64,000 nt of DNA, from the NCBI RefSeq assembly GCF_032362555.1, contig NC_083522.1:7542001-7606000 (forward strand), in the 5' to 3' direction. A program made the translations under genes and the position numbers. Under the pieces are notes generated by a model, which ran no database searches, was not told the origin of the DNA, and worked only from the letters and a program-made list of their open reading frames with translations. Positions 33,353 through 44,335 of the stretch are shown here, piece after piece. The stretch comes from Amyelois transitella. Taxonomy: Eukaryota; Arthropoda; Insecta; Lepidoptera; Pyralidae. Position 1 is the stretch's first letter. Every line of letters begins with the position of its first letter.

Positions 33353-34599
33353 ACACATTATAACCACACACAAAGCTAGGTACACGTATATGTACTTTTA
33401 GCGAGAAAAAAATCCAGTTTCTTCCGTCTGACCTTCACAATATTTCTTCCCGGAAAACCTTTTACACTAAACCGTATTGCATCATGCGGTAACAGCGACG
33501 ACACCAAAAGAGAAAGAGATGGCGTGGTCTCACTCCTATTCCAAAGTGCCTGAAACAACACGCCACAATGTCAATGTTAGTAGCTACACAGTAATTTGGG
33601 CAAATGCACAATTTCCTTAAAGTACCCGCTACTCCATATCAGTTTCAATGACCTGCAGCAGAAGGGTTATCTCTGGCACGGTACAAACAAGACAATCAGA
33701 GTGGCTATTCACGAACTTTGAAAATTTTCATTCTTTCCCACTCTGACAGTCATCGGAACTGAATAGTAAGAATGAGAGAGAAGATAAAACAATTGCATTA
33801 TCAAATTTTCGTGAATAGGTTGACTTATCAAATACAGCTACTTAATTTTAGTGATTCCGAAGTAAACAGTTAATTAGTGCTTTGTTGTTGGAGTTTAATT
33901 GGCCGTTGGAGGATCTTTGGTTTGCGAGGTCAGGGTTGGATTGGACCACCTACAGTTGCATGTCAGATCGCAAAAAAAAGTTGTTTACCAGTATTGTGCT
34001 GGATAAAATAAACCTATCTATTTGTTTATCTAATATTTAAGCACACTAAATAAAAATCTAAAAGATCTAAACTAGGTACATAAGTACTACTTATATACCT
34101 ATATGTTGATGGGATGAGGTGTCGTCGTCTTGCATTTAACGCAATTTTCTGCTTCAATGAAAGATGAAATTCAAAGAAAAAACACAACTTGCCAAATCAC
34201 AATCACCGATACTTACTTAGATACAATTTTTTCTTCTTAATTCTAAGGCTTAAATAATGACAAAGTACTACATACTTAGGTAATTAAAATGCTTACTTAG
34301 GTAATTAAATTTTATCGGTACTGATACCTAATGTACAAAGTTTACCCCTTGTTATATAAAAGTATTTTCTCTTTTAAGAAAAGATTCTTACCTTTTACAA
34401 TCTTTTCCTCAATAATTTTAGTTCTACCGAATCCCAATCCCAGTTATGTTAACCGTTATTTGGGTCAATTATAATTAGGCTTCCGCTGCGTTATGGCCAT
34501 CTGTTTATTTGAACGTCAATACATATGAATTCTATTTGTCTTAAACTCATGGTTTAATGCACTGAACAACACAGAAAACAGAATAAACCTACATAAAAT

Positions 34600-34722
34600 C
34601 ACGCCTTTTTCCCGGAGTTGCAGACGGAGATTACATCTTTCCTTGCCTTAGGTTTGACATGACCTTTGTTCAGGACGTCCCGAATATTATCGGGTACGCT
34701 CGATTAGGCCTTCTAAACATAG
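34600..34722 (-). repeat. LINE 3'-end fragment
   Basis: On the minus strand: ATATTCGGGACGTCCTGAAC, AAAGGTCATGTCAA and AAAGATGTAATCTCCG...AAGGCGTGATTTTA, parallel to the copy at 4116-4345. Confidence 0.6.
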
Positions 34723-35212
34723 GAAACCATAAAAATTGAATAAGACTTTGCACATTAGTGACTCAAGTGAAAACAACACGGGCTATTCTTATTTATGAAA
34801 AACAGGCTTCCGGCCGTAGCTTCGACCACGTTAAACTAAAATTTTGGTATTTTCCATTTTTGTTAAAAAAAGTAGTCAAAACCTCGGATTATAAATTTCA
34901 TTCGTACAACATTTCATTAAAATCTGTCCATTTAGCCTTGAAAGCGTAATAATAAAGAATAGACAGACAGACAGTAGAATTATTAGTTTGGATGGATGAA
35001 TAAAAAAAACACTTATTAAAGACTTTCTAGACTTATGTAGGTAATTGTGTTTGAATACTTTGAGGAACTGATATATTTTGAGTATGTAAGTATTACTTAG
35101 AACTAACACGAAACGGTTACAGTAACGTGATAAAAGAAATCTAACGCAAAACCTTTTCACGACAAGACAGCTCAGTTGGAAAACGTAATGTTTAATGAAA
35201 TTGGAAAACGAA

Positions 35213-35240
35213 AATATATATATATATATATATATATACT
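35213..35240. repeat. (TA)n microsatellite
   Basis: An uninterrupted TA run of about 26 bp, followed by a second short ATATAT tract. Confidence 0.85.
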
Positions 35241-35301
35241 ATAAGTATATATATTATGTATAAGTTGAAAATTTGTGTTTAAAACAACAGTCTAATAATA
35301 A

Positions 35302-35344
35302 CGCGGAAGCTCTTTCCAAAATTATTTTGTAAAGAGCTTCCGCG
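35302..35344. repeat. Perfect 14-bp inverted repeat (hairpin)
   Basis: CGCGGAAGCTCTTT at 35302-35315 pairs exactly with 35331-35344. The 15-base spacer itself contains CAAAAT...ATTTTG, extending the fold. Confidence 0.7.
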
Positions 35345-35894
35345 CGATTTTTTGCTTTACAAAATAAAAATGTAGAAATTATATCCCGCGTCCATTAATC
35401 GTCTTTTGTATAATAATAGGTTTATCAACCTTTTATTTTAGATGCTGAAAATAGGAAAACATATTGTGTAGCGAACGCACAAACATCATCAGTGTGTAGT
35501 TTTATCTAAAGGCTAAGGGTTAAGTTTAACTAAGGTAAGAAATAAATTACTTTCATATCTACTCAGTATATTAAAAATATTGTCATAATTATGTAGGAGA
35601 CAACACTGTTAAACAGATATCATGCTTATCAATTACATTATTTCAAGGGTCGGTAAAGGTTTTATTTAATTTGATAAAAAATGTTGTTTGGTTAAGTTTA
35701 GATATTCAGATTCCTAGGAACAGTCTATTTAATATGCAATTAATTTGTTAAATAACACTTTAATTACTTAACCTAGGTAGCCTAGAAAGTATCTAAATAG
35801 ACCTATAACACGCTCTAATATTTTTCGTTCAGATAATAAAAAAAATGCTGTTGTAAATGGAAATAAAGCAATATGAAATTTTCCCGCATTATTG

Positions 35895-36056
35895 ACTTGG
35901 GATTCTTCTTTTAGGCGATGGGCTAGCAACCTGTCTCTTTTTGAATCTCAATTCTATCATCAAGCCAAACAGCTGAACATGCCTTATAAGTCTTTCAAGA
36001 CTGTTGGCTGTGTCTACCCGGTATGGGACATAGACGTGATTATATGTGTGTATGTC
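35895..36056 (-). repeat. Family A copy, 3' part missing
   Basis: Reverse-oriented: GACTTGGGATTCTTCTTTTA to ATAGACGTGATTATATGTG. Confidence 0.75.
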
Positions 36057-36591
36057 CCGCATGTAATGAGGTAGTTATAATTAACCACGGAAAACGCACA
36101 TGTTTCAAGATTCATACGGGATAAACGATGTTAAAATATATTTCTGATCCCTTCCATGAATGATTTGAAAGTATATAAGTATTTTTAAAGAGTTTAATTG
36201 GAATTTAAGCACAAAAATTATCTATGCTGTTTTAGTACATGAATAAGAATTCTCCTCTGTATGTACCTATGTCCATCCCAAAAAAGCAAGGAAATTATTT
36301 TATTGGAGTATATAAAATACATATCATTACTTAAAAATCTTATTCTCACTTATAAGCTACCAAAAACTCAGCTTTATGTCATGCATGACCCTGGTTTTCA
36401 GTGGAAACTTAAACTTATTTGAAAATTGAAGAAATCTAAATCTTTCTCCCGCACACATTTTGGCTTCACAGCTAAATGTCCATAAAACAAAACATTTATA
36501 TAATGTGTTCACGATGTTAAATGATTTGGAACGAAACGTTTTAACAGTCGGCTGCCTGAGTAAATTTGTCATAGAAGCGCTTGTCTATGCT

Positions 36592-36700
36592 GCCACCGTA
36601 GTATGGCACACGCGACGCCGTTTCTATCGCGCGAAAAACTATCGTTGTCTCGTTTCACGTCTAATAATAAGCGAAGAAGCGAAGCAGCGGTAGTGAAGAA
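36592..36700 (+). mobile_element. Family B MITE copy
   Basis: CACCGTAGTATGGCACACGCG, then CTATCGCGCGAAAAACTATCG, then GTTTCACGTCTAATAATAAGCG: one arm plus the centre of the family B element. Confidence 0.6.
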
Positions 36701-39371
36701 TAAACAAAGGACTTATATGCCTAGCTTTTCAGTCCACGCAATTAATAAACATCAATCAAAGAAGGGACTTATAAGTATTTATAGGATTTTTAGGCGATTG
36801 GATTACAACCTGTCGCATCTTTCAGCTTTACAGCTAAACATGGAATTAGAGTTTTGTCTTTTGGCTATTATCCTGTAACGAATTAAGACATAATCTTCAG
36901 GAAGGAAAAGTAAGACAGTATCGCGGAACAAACAAACCGCTTATTTTCCTTTATGTTTTATATAAACGAAATAACGTAAAATACAACAATAAGTCTTCAT
37001 TTTGGCGAACAATCGTGGCCTAATTAAATCTTATTTCACCGCTACCAAACTAAGTTTTACCAGTTTACACAACCGATAAACAATGAAATGTCTGAACATT
37101 ATTCCACGATACCACGTAAAGAACTTGACAATTTGTAAAGACAATCAACAAATTGTATGAATTTACGAATTTACTTTGCAAGAAGCCTTGGTACACAATT
37201 AGTAGACCCTGTTTTTGAATGCCCCAAGTATTTAACCTTATATGAGAACACAAAAAGTATTTAGTATAAGTACAGCATGGATTTACTGTTTAAATTAATT
37301 TATGTTATACACATTTACAAAATTTATAGTTTAAAATAACTTCCCAAAAGTTTATACGATATATTTTTTGAAATTTCATTGTTTTATGTAATTTAATTAG
37401 GCAGGTACTTTTAGAGATTTGATTGTATCTGTATATAGTTACAATATAGAATCGTTTAAATTTACATAATACCTACCTATTTATTTATTTATCGTGTAGT
37501 TAATTGTGTGTTATTTTAATGATGTATACACAGTTTCGTCCCAATTGTATCACCCAATTTTCATAATTAACTACGAGAAAGATTAAAAAATAATTTGTAC
37601 CTATCTTAAATATAAGGTTCCTACCATTTAAGGAATAAAAGCAAAGAAGTTTTCTGGATTTAAGATCTTTAAAAAAAATCTTCTCATAATAAGCATATAT
37701 TAATTTTTTTATCCTCGCTTATCTAAATGGGAGTGGAGGTGACAGGGCCGGATTATGTAACATAAGGGTAAATACCCGAGGCTCTACTTAGAGCATTAGG
37801 ATAAGTAGGATTAACTTAGGGGCCAGAATGTCAGAGAATATTTCTGCCGAGCACTAAACGACTGTCACTGTCTGGAGCTGTTTCCCGAGGGTTAACATTT
37901 GAGGGAATGACTTGTCAAAATAAAGGATTCTAAAATACATTCTCGATGGAATTTCCAAAACTGGTAAACGTTTACTAAGATTAAATTTCTGTGTCCACTG
38001 AGTCATTGACTTGTACAATCTGGGTCACTGGCGCACCCCGGATTCCTCTTGAGAGAGGTGAAGATAAAGTTAGGATTAAAGACAGTGGGGAAAGGTAGTT
38101 TATTGGTATAAATAAATCACTTTTGTATCGTAAGAGTGTATTGTTATATATATATACTTTTATATATATATGCTAACTTTTAGCAACATATATTCAGTTA
38201 TGTGTTGTTGATCGGTCATAGTTCGTGAATGTGTTTAGCAAGTAGCCCACTATAATAACTTTGCCATAACCTTATTGAGCAGGGCAATCACGTTATTAAG
38301 AGAAGGTACGTGACAATTCAACTCTGAAATTCAGAAAATAGTTTAACTCTGGGTGAAACATAGCAATTTAAACTTAAACTTAGGACTTCGCCTGTGATAT
38401 CTAGACAAGATTAAGAAAATTTCCTTAAAAACAAATAAATAGGTACTTAGTGTAAATATTTGTTTTTAGGAATGCACGTCACTACTTTTTAGAGGATGTG
38501 AAAAAAAAACAAATACACATTAAATTGATTTCGATGACGGCTGAAAATGTAACCGGTAATCTTCGATCCATATTTTTAGGAACCCACGAATTTCTTTACA
38601 ATTCTAGGAATAAGTTTACAAGTTCAATACAGAGCATAAAAATCAGTTGTTAGTCGATTTCGTCCTACCGATCCAATCGCCTACGTCACGACAGCGGACG
38701 TCGTCGTTAAAGGCCGTTTACGAGTTTAACAAGTAAACAATTGAGAACTGCAGGGTGCCTAGAGGGTAAGGCCCCTTTTACACTGAATGTCACTCTATAA
38801 CTTACTAATATAGAGTAACTTTTTAAACATCAGTTAATTTTAATAAATAAGAATATCTGATAAGCTATAAAGGTATCAGAGTGTCGCGCAATTTAATACA
38901 AATTGCACAATTTTATTGGTTGAACGTTTTACAAAGTTTACTTCAAATTTCCTTGAAAATTTTATTAACTTCACGAACTATGGTGTTGGAAGTAATTAAG
39001 GGAAGATTTACCTTTGTGACAATTTTTACCGAAAATTACCAAGAGGTCTAAGATCGCTTTTGGAATTTTAAGTGCTCGAAAAGGCGAGTGTACGTTGTAT
39101 TTAGTAAATATCTACATTTAAACTCATAAGTTTTTAATAAAAATAAGAAGTTAAATATTTAATATGCATACGACTTTTATTACTAAAATGTTACAAAGTA
39201 TAATTTTTTTTACTTTAGTAAAACAACAAATATTATTTCAGGCGGCAACAAAAGTATCAAATGAATAGCAGCCCTTTTATTATTTCATTTAAACTGAGCA
39301 CGTTTTGACGTCGTATGTGTATTATGTCCACATGAATATTCATAGACTTATCCTCCCTTCATATAATAATA

Positions 39372-39460
39372 AACATGGGATTCTTAGCAACCTGCCACTA
39401 TTTGAATCTAAACTCCAGCATTAAGCCATACAGCTGATTGTGGCCTTACAGTCTTTAAAT
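39372..39460 (-). repeat. Family A fragment
   Basis: Reverse-oriented, internally shortened: GGGATTCTTAGCAACCTGCC to GTGGCCTTACAGTCTTT. Confidence 0.6.
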
Positions 39461-39569
39461 TTTTTCGCGCGATTAATAAGGCGTCGCGCTTGCTCTGATA
39501 GCCCCGCTGGTATTTGTTTCCCAATACCAACAAATAAAGCATTTTTTTGGTATATGGGAACCACCATTG

Positions 39570-39660
39570 CAATAATGAATAGGCATTATTAAGCTTACGT
39601 GAACAATTTACACCCATTTTGCGTACTATTCGGCAGATTGAGATTAAATACATTGCACTA
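39570..39660 (+). repeat. Dispersed repeat fragment related to 6285-6400
   Basis: GAATAGGCATTATT, then CACCC...GCGTACTATT and CGGCAGATTGAGATTAAAT. Class unknown. Confidence 0.35.
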
Positions 39661-39663
39661 AAA

Positions 39664-39909
39664 TTACCAAACAAAATGCTCAGATTTCAAGAATAGATTT
39701 TTTATTTCGATTTGGCTATCTTCTTCTTGCAGTGTCATCTTCAATTTTGAAGGTCGGCAATCATCGATGCTATCTGTACCTTGGGACTGCTGCTCGGAAT
39801 AGAGACCGTTTGCTCTTTTTGTACTATTGGCGTAGAATTTTTCAGTGAGGAATTTCGTCGATATCCAGGCCTTTTTCTGTCCTGGATTTTGCCTGTTGAA
39901 GAAGCCCAT
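39664..39909 (-). CDS. Unrecognised 81-codon open reading frame
   Basis: Begins ATG GGC TTC with MGFFNRQNPGQKKAWISTKF and ends EHFVW. It is Lys/Gln/Ser-rich, with no signal peptide or membrane segment and no motif I know. It overlaps the end of a dispersed repeat fragment (39570-39660 borders its stop). No splice partners were found. It may be a chance frame or a relic of a mobile element. Confidence 0.15.
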   Translation of the reverse strand: MGFFNRQNPGQKKAWISTKFLTEKFYANSTKRANGLYSEQQSQGTDSIDDCRPSKLKMTLQEEDSQIEIKNLFLKSEHFVW

Positions 39910-40284
39910 ATTTATTGTTTCACATAATATTTTTTTTGTATATTCTGTTTAGAAGAAAAAGAACATATTAAAAATATCAATAATATTCGTAATTATTGGC
40001 GGCAATGAGGCGATAAACTTGATTTGTTCGTGTGACTGCTTCCTGAAAATTTTATTGGAGTCAACTTCATCTCTGTGCTCACGCCCGTCGTTTGATGAAC
40101 TCTAATTAGATAGAGCTCAAAAAGTTCAAGAATAGATTTTCTATTATAAATTGGTTTTAAATAGACATATTTTTATCTATACATATAATAAAACAGTAAA
40201 AATATTTTGTCTGTACATTTAGTATTTTTGACTGAAATGGATAGAGTGACATTTAGAATGAATAATAGAAAGCAATTTTTTTTT

Positions 40285-40440
40285 TAATTTTTTGTCTGTC
40301 TGTCTATCTGTATGTATGATCTCGCTTATCTCCGAAAGTCCTGAACCGATTTTCTTAAAACTTTCACCTATTGCTTTGTTTTAAATATTTAAAGTTTGTT
40401 TCATCAAAATCGGTTCACTAAAAAAAGTTATCGTCATTTG
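40285..40440 (+). repeat. Dispersed repeat (CTGAACCGATTTTCTTAAAA type)
   Basis: TTGTCTGTCTGTCTATCTGT, CTTATCTCCGAAAGTCCTGA and TCAAAATCGGTTCACTAAAA are words common to insect retroelement/Helitron-type repeats. Class not settled. Confidence 0.4.
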
Positions 40441-40544
40441 CATGAACTCAAGGCATGAGTTTGCCGTTTGAGTTTGAGTTTGTTTGAGTTAAATTCAAAG
40501 TCATTTATCATTGTAAGCATGCATACATATATACAGCATTATAC

Positions 40545-40775
40545 CTAATAATATTTATACTAATATTTTAAAGCTGAAGAGTTTGTTTGTTTGTTTGAAC
40601 GCGCTAATCTCAGGAACTACTGGTACGTATTGAAAAATTCTTTTTGCTTTGAATAGACCATTTATCCAAGAAGGCTTTAGGCTATATAACATCACGACAC
40701 AACTAAGGAGCAAATAAATAATGGAATATGTGAAAAATACGGGGAAAATTATTCATCCTTGCGGGTACAGCAAGT
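40545..40775 (+). mobile_element. Helitron-type (Lep1-like) element, 3' truncated
   Basis: TACTAATATTTTAAAGCTGA, GTTTGTTTGTTTGAACGCGC, TAATCTCAGGAACTACTGG, GGCTATATAACATCACGAC and GGGGAAAATTATTCATCCTT match, from memory, the widespread lepidopteran non-autonomous Helitron Lep1. The CTAGT end is missing. Confidence 0.55.
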
Positions 40776-41439
40776 TTTTATATATATCTATATCTGTTTA
40801 AAAGGAAAATGTGACAAACGTGTATTGACCTGTAGTTACAACCACTGGATGAAACTGTGTGTTGAACCCTTACCTATAACTATATGGGAATGAAGAATTT
40901 AATAAATGAAGTTTTCTTATTTGTTTAGAAAATTCGCTCCACAATCTGCAATCGATTTAAAAAGAATTTAATATTTTCATTTCTTTGCTGTCACTCAAAC
41001 TGTTGCAAATTATTTACTTTTTCTCAGAAAACATTATGCGATTGTGCTATATAATTCAAGGGAGACGTGATTTTTCGCGTCTGTATTTTTTTTTCAATCA
41101 TGTGGTCAGCACAGTGATAAATTCTTTAAAATAATATTCACAAGTTAAACACCATACGTAATCACGTTTTTATCTTTGAGAAGTAACCAAAGTCCACATT
41201 TTCCATTTGCCATGAATCTTTTTTGCTTTTTTTAACAACAGCCGCATTCATGCCGTGGAGAATAAGAGCCTTTAGTGTAGTAGCCTAGTGCTTTTTTTGC
41301 AGGGGGGCTCCATTCAGGGATCATGAAAAGCTGCTATAGACGACTGTGCATATACTCTTAGTCGCCTTTTACTATATCCATGGAAAAGAGGTGGAGTGGT
41401 TCTATTCTAATTGTTTACTATCTCATTGGCCATAACACG

Positions 41440-41510
41440 TCCCAATTTTTGTTTGGGGCTAGCTCTATCTATGTAATTTGTCTTGTATATATTTATATTA
41501 TATTAAAATA
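41440..41510 (+). repeat. Tail of the tRNA-derived SINE
   Basis: GGGGCTAGCTCTATCTATGT followed by AATTTGTCTTGTATATATTTATAT matches the 3' end of the element at 56622-56865. Confidence 0.4.
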
Positions 41511-41744
41511 TTAAATAAATGTATTAAGACTTAAATCTTATCAAAATAAAATTGTACAACTAATAGTGGTCTTCCACTATTTTCCAGACTGAGGGCACAT
41601 GTCCTTGTAAGAAACAAAGACGAGATTATATGTATGTATTCAGTAAACTAAAATTTGTTTTACATAAGTATTTCTTTCCCGAATATTCACGAAACATCTT
41701 AAAAAACGTTTAATTGCTACCAAAACTACTCCAGTAATCGCAGG

Positions 41745-41885
41745 CCGCTATCACGATAGCGCTGGGCGGGCGGCGCGCCCGTCGCGGCAGTGTGGAAAAC
41801 GCGCGCCTCGGGTCCTAACGCGTCTCACGGTGACAGTGTAGTGAGTGAGTGTTGTGCTTTCATAATCGGATGCGACAATCGAAAG
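41745..41885 (+). promoter_or_regulatory. GC/CpG-rich promoter with probable non-coding first exon
   Basis: About 140 bp of strongly GC- and CpG-rich sequence (GGGCGGGCGGCGCGCCCGTC and GGAAAACGCGCGCCTCGGG) in an otherwise AT-rich desert. It is followed by GGTGACAGTGTAGTGAGTGA and then a strong splice donor, CGAAA|GTGAGT, near 41884-41890. No ATG frame of note lies in it. This is the expected shape of a promoter plus 5' UTR exon of a plus-strand gene with a long first intron; its coding part was not found within the window. Confidence 0.45.
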
Positions 41886-43374
41886 TGAGTTCTTCCAAAC
41901 TTTTATCTCGTCATTTCAAATTTAGTTCTTTTGGCATTTTGGATTTAAGAGTAGTCGCGGTCGTTGTCTTTTTTTTTTTATTAATGTAAGCGGATAACTT
42001 TATGGATCGTGGGACTTATAATACTAAGTCTTATCTCATTCTGTTTTGTATATTTAGGACACATTGAACGAATGTTTTAATTGAAATATATTTGTTGATG
42101 ATATTTGTCAGAAATAATAAAAAATATTTAGAATCATTTTCGGCCCTCTTAAACGTAATATTTTATAGCATTTTACCTATCATTTTTAAATATTGAAATT
42201 TGCAAACATCTATGGAAAATTTACAAAAAAGTACCCTCTAATACTTACGTAATAGCGAGAGGAACAAAAGATAGCCACATAATAAAGTCGACATGAAAAC
42301 CACAGAACAAATATAAATAGATAGATATATTCTTTATTTTATGAACAATAATACATTAACATATTATACATTATCAAGTCTATATCCATTGTGAGGTAGA
42401 CAGAGCCTACAGTCTTGAATAGATGGAAAGGAAAGAAAAAAATAACAGGCTATGAGGACCAAAGACTTATCGTTAATGTAATTACTTTTAGTTAACCATA
42501 TAATCCTTCATAAGTATTTTTCGTGATGTTTTATCTACCTATAATACAAAATATTACCTACTATAATTTAGCTCAAAAATACAATCTAGATACAGAAGAA
42601 ACATATTTCTGTCTACGAGTTTTCTAATCTAACTTGTTGATTAGAAAACAAAGCTGTTCTTTTTTATAAAGTAAGCATTTCTCAAAATATTTTGCCTAGT
42701 ACGTATGTAACTTTGACGTGGAAAATGTGTAAAGGACAAAAGCGTTAACAACTAACACATCAATAATACCCAAGGCTATTTAATGAGAAGAAGGCAGATG
42801 GCAGTAAATATCCCAGATCTTTACACAACATATTGTTATACTTATTTTTCTTTTGATCGATTATTAATTTTACTAATTATTGCCTCAAAAAAAGCCACAA
42901 AATTGTTTAGGTAACATGCTTAAAAGCTGCCTCGATTATTGATGCCTCAGTTGAGAATTTAGTCAAGAACACGATGTTACGATAGAGTGTTTGTTAATTT
43001 GTAAACTATTTATTGCATATAAGAAAGCTACAAACCAATACATTCTTTCCAAGACTGTATTATTAATATTAATACAATTGTTATAATTGTGCAAGAGCGG
43101 TGTCATTCCAGTTGGGATCTGTCCAGTATTTTTTTTACTTGCAATTAGGTACAAGTAAAAAAAAAAATAAGGTTTACTCCCGTTTAAAAGTGTAAGCGCT
43201 ATTATAAAATCAATTATAAATAACTTTAAATTAAAAAATACAATAGACAAATGATGGAGTCGTTCTTAGTACTCTTTCGTAGCGTTATTGAAATATCCAA
43301 CACAATAAAAATAAAGAAAATAGGAGCGGGAGGAGTGGTAAGTCATTAATTTGTGGCGACATCACTAAATGTCA
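41886..43374. other. AT-rich, no gene seen
   Basis: Contains a family A fragment at about 42375-42425 (GTAGACAGAGCCTACAGTCTT) and A-rich retroelement-tail-like sequence around 42320-42360. Possibly intron of the gene starting at 41.8 kb. Confidence 0.35.
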
Positions 43375-43600
43375 CACAACAACTGTTAATCATAGCAAAG
43401 AAAATGACGCGCTCAGCCAATAGCAGCAAAGAGTCTAAATCGCGATTACGAAGATTTCACGGGTTGGAGCATAAATACAACCGCCAACTCTACATCGTCT
43501 GTCGCGCTATTCCCCAGGCATAACACCTAGCCTAGCGGAAGATCTTCCCTTTGGTGGCGGTTGAGCTGTAATCGTAGCTCTCGCTAAAAATTCACTTAAT
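43375..43600 (+). repeat. Family P, promoter-like repeat, copy 1
   Basis: Contains CATAGCAAAGAAAATGACGC, then CTCAGCCAATAGCAGC, then GGAGCATAAATACAACC, then ACATCGTCTGTCGCGC, TTCCCCAGGCATAACA and GGAAGATCTTCCCTTTGGTG. The CCAAT box lies about 50 bp before a TATA-like ATAAATA. Two further copies are at 47966-48150 and 63668-63850. Confidence 0.6.
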
Positions 43601-43764
43601 TAATTTATAATTTTAATTCTAAATTTGCAATGCAATGTGAACCATTCAATTAAATTCATACAAATTTGTCGCGAGCGAAGCTGCGGTAGTAAGTAGCTAA
43701 GCATATTTTGTAAAACGCGTTACAATAATGCGATTGAAAGCAGGAAAATTGTATTTTCGTTCGT

Positions 43765-43860
43765 CGCAGCCAATCATAGGTGTTGTTTTTGAGAATCACG
43801 CTGCATCGCACGGACCTTTATAACCTTGCCTGATAGCATCGGTTATCTGCCAGTGGGTCA
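43765..43860 (+). promoter_or_regulatory. Possible CCAAT/TATA core promoter
   Basis: GCAGCCAATCATAGG (about 43767-43781), TTTATAA (43817-43823) and an initiator-like CCAGTGG (CAGT at 43851) are spaced like a TATA-type polymerase II promoter. The block is GC-richer than its surroundings. No transcript evidence. Confidence 0.25.
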
Positions 43861-44102
43861 TAGGCGGCCTGAACCCGCATAGTATCGTATAGGATACTGT
43901 TATACGACTGACAATTTTATGTTTACTTTTTACAGATGCGTGTTATTAATGGTCTTATTAAACTGGTCACAGTTTAAAAATATTTTTTTTTGTAAAAGTA
44001 TGTTCGTAAAATTGAGAAACGAGTTAATTGTGTAGTTAATATAATCGCATCAGTTTAGGTATAGGGAATCGTACTACGATTTGAGTGAAAATAAAGAAAA
44101 TT

Positions 44103-44335
44103 TTTTATACATACATATAATCATGTCTATATCTTTGCGAGGAAGGCAGCCAATAGTCTCGAAAAGCCCAATAGGCCACGTTCAGCTGTTTGGCTTAATG
44201 ATAGAATTGAGATTCAAATAGTGACAGTTTGCTAGCCCATCGCCTAGAAGAAGAATCACAAGTTTGTAAACCTATCCCTTAGTTACCTTTTACGACATTC
44301 ATGGGAAAGAGATGGAGTGGTTCTATTCTTTTTTC
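44103..44335 (+). repeat. SINE-like family A copy
   Basis: TACATACATATAATCATGTC through GAGTGGTTCTATTCTTTTTT; nearly complete. Confidence 0.75.

Larger units (their letters stand above)
31886..41740. other. Intergenic region downstream of AATF
   Basis: No supported gene. Holds family A copies, a LINE fragment, a family B MITE, microsatellites and Helitron/RTE-type fragments, listed separately. Near 32930-32950 GGTTACGTAATTAACATGGCGGCAGCG looks promoter-like, but nothing coding follows it. Confidence 0.5.

Noticed and set aside
35213-35275. Possible regulatory TATA cluster
   Set aside because: Simple TA microsatellite with no gene nearby.
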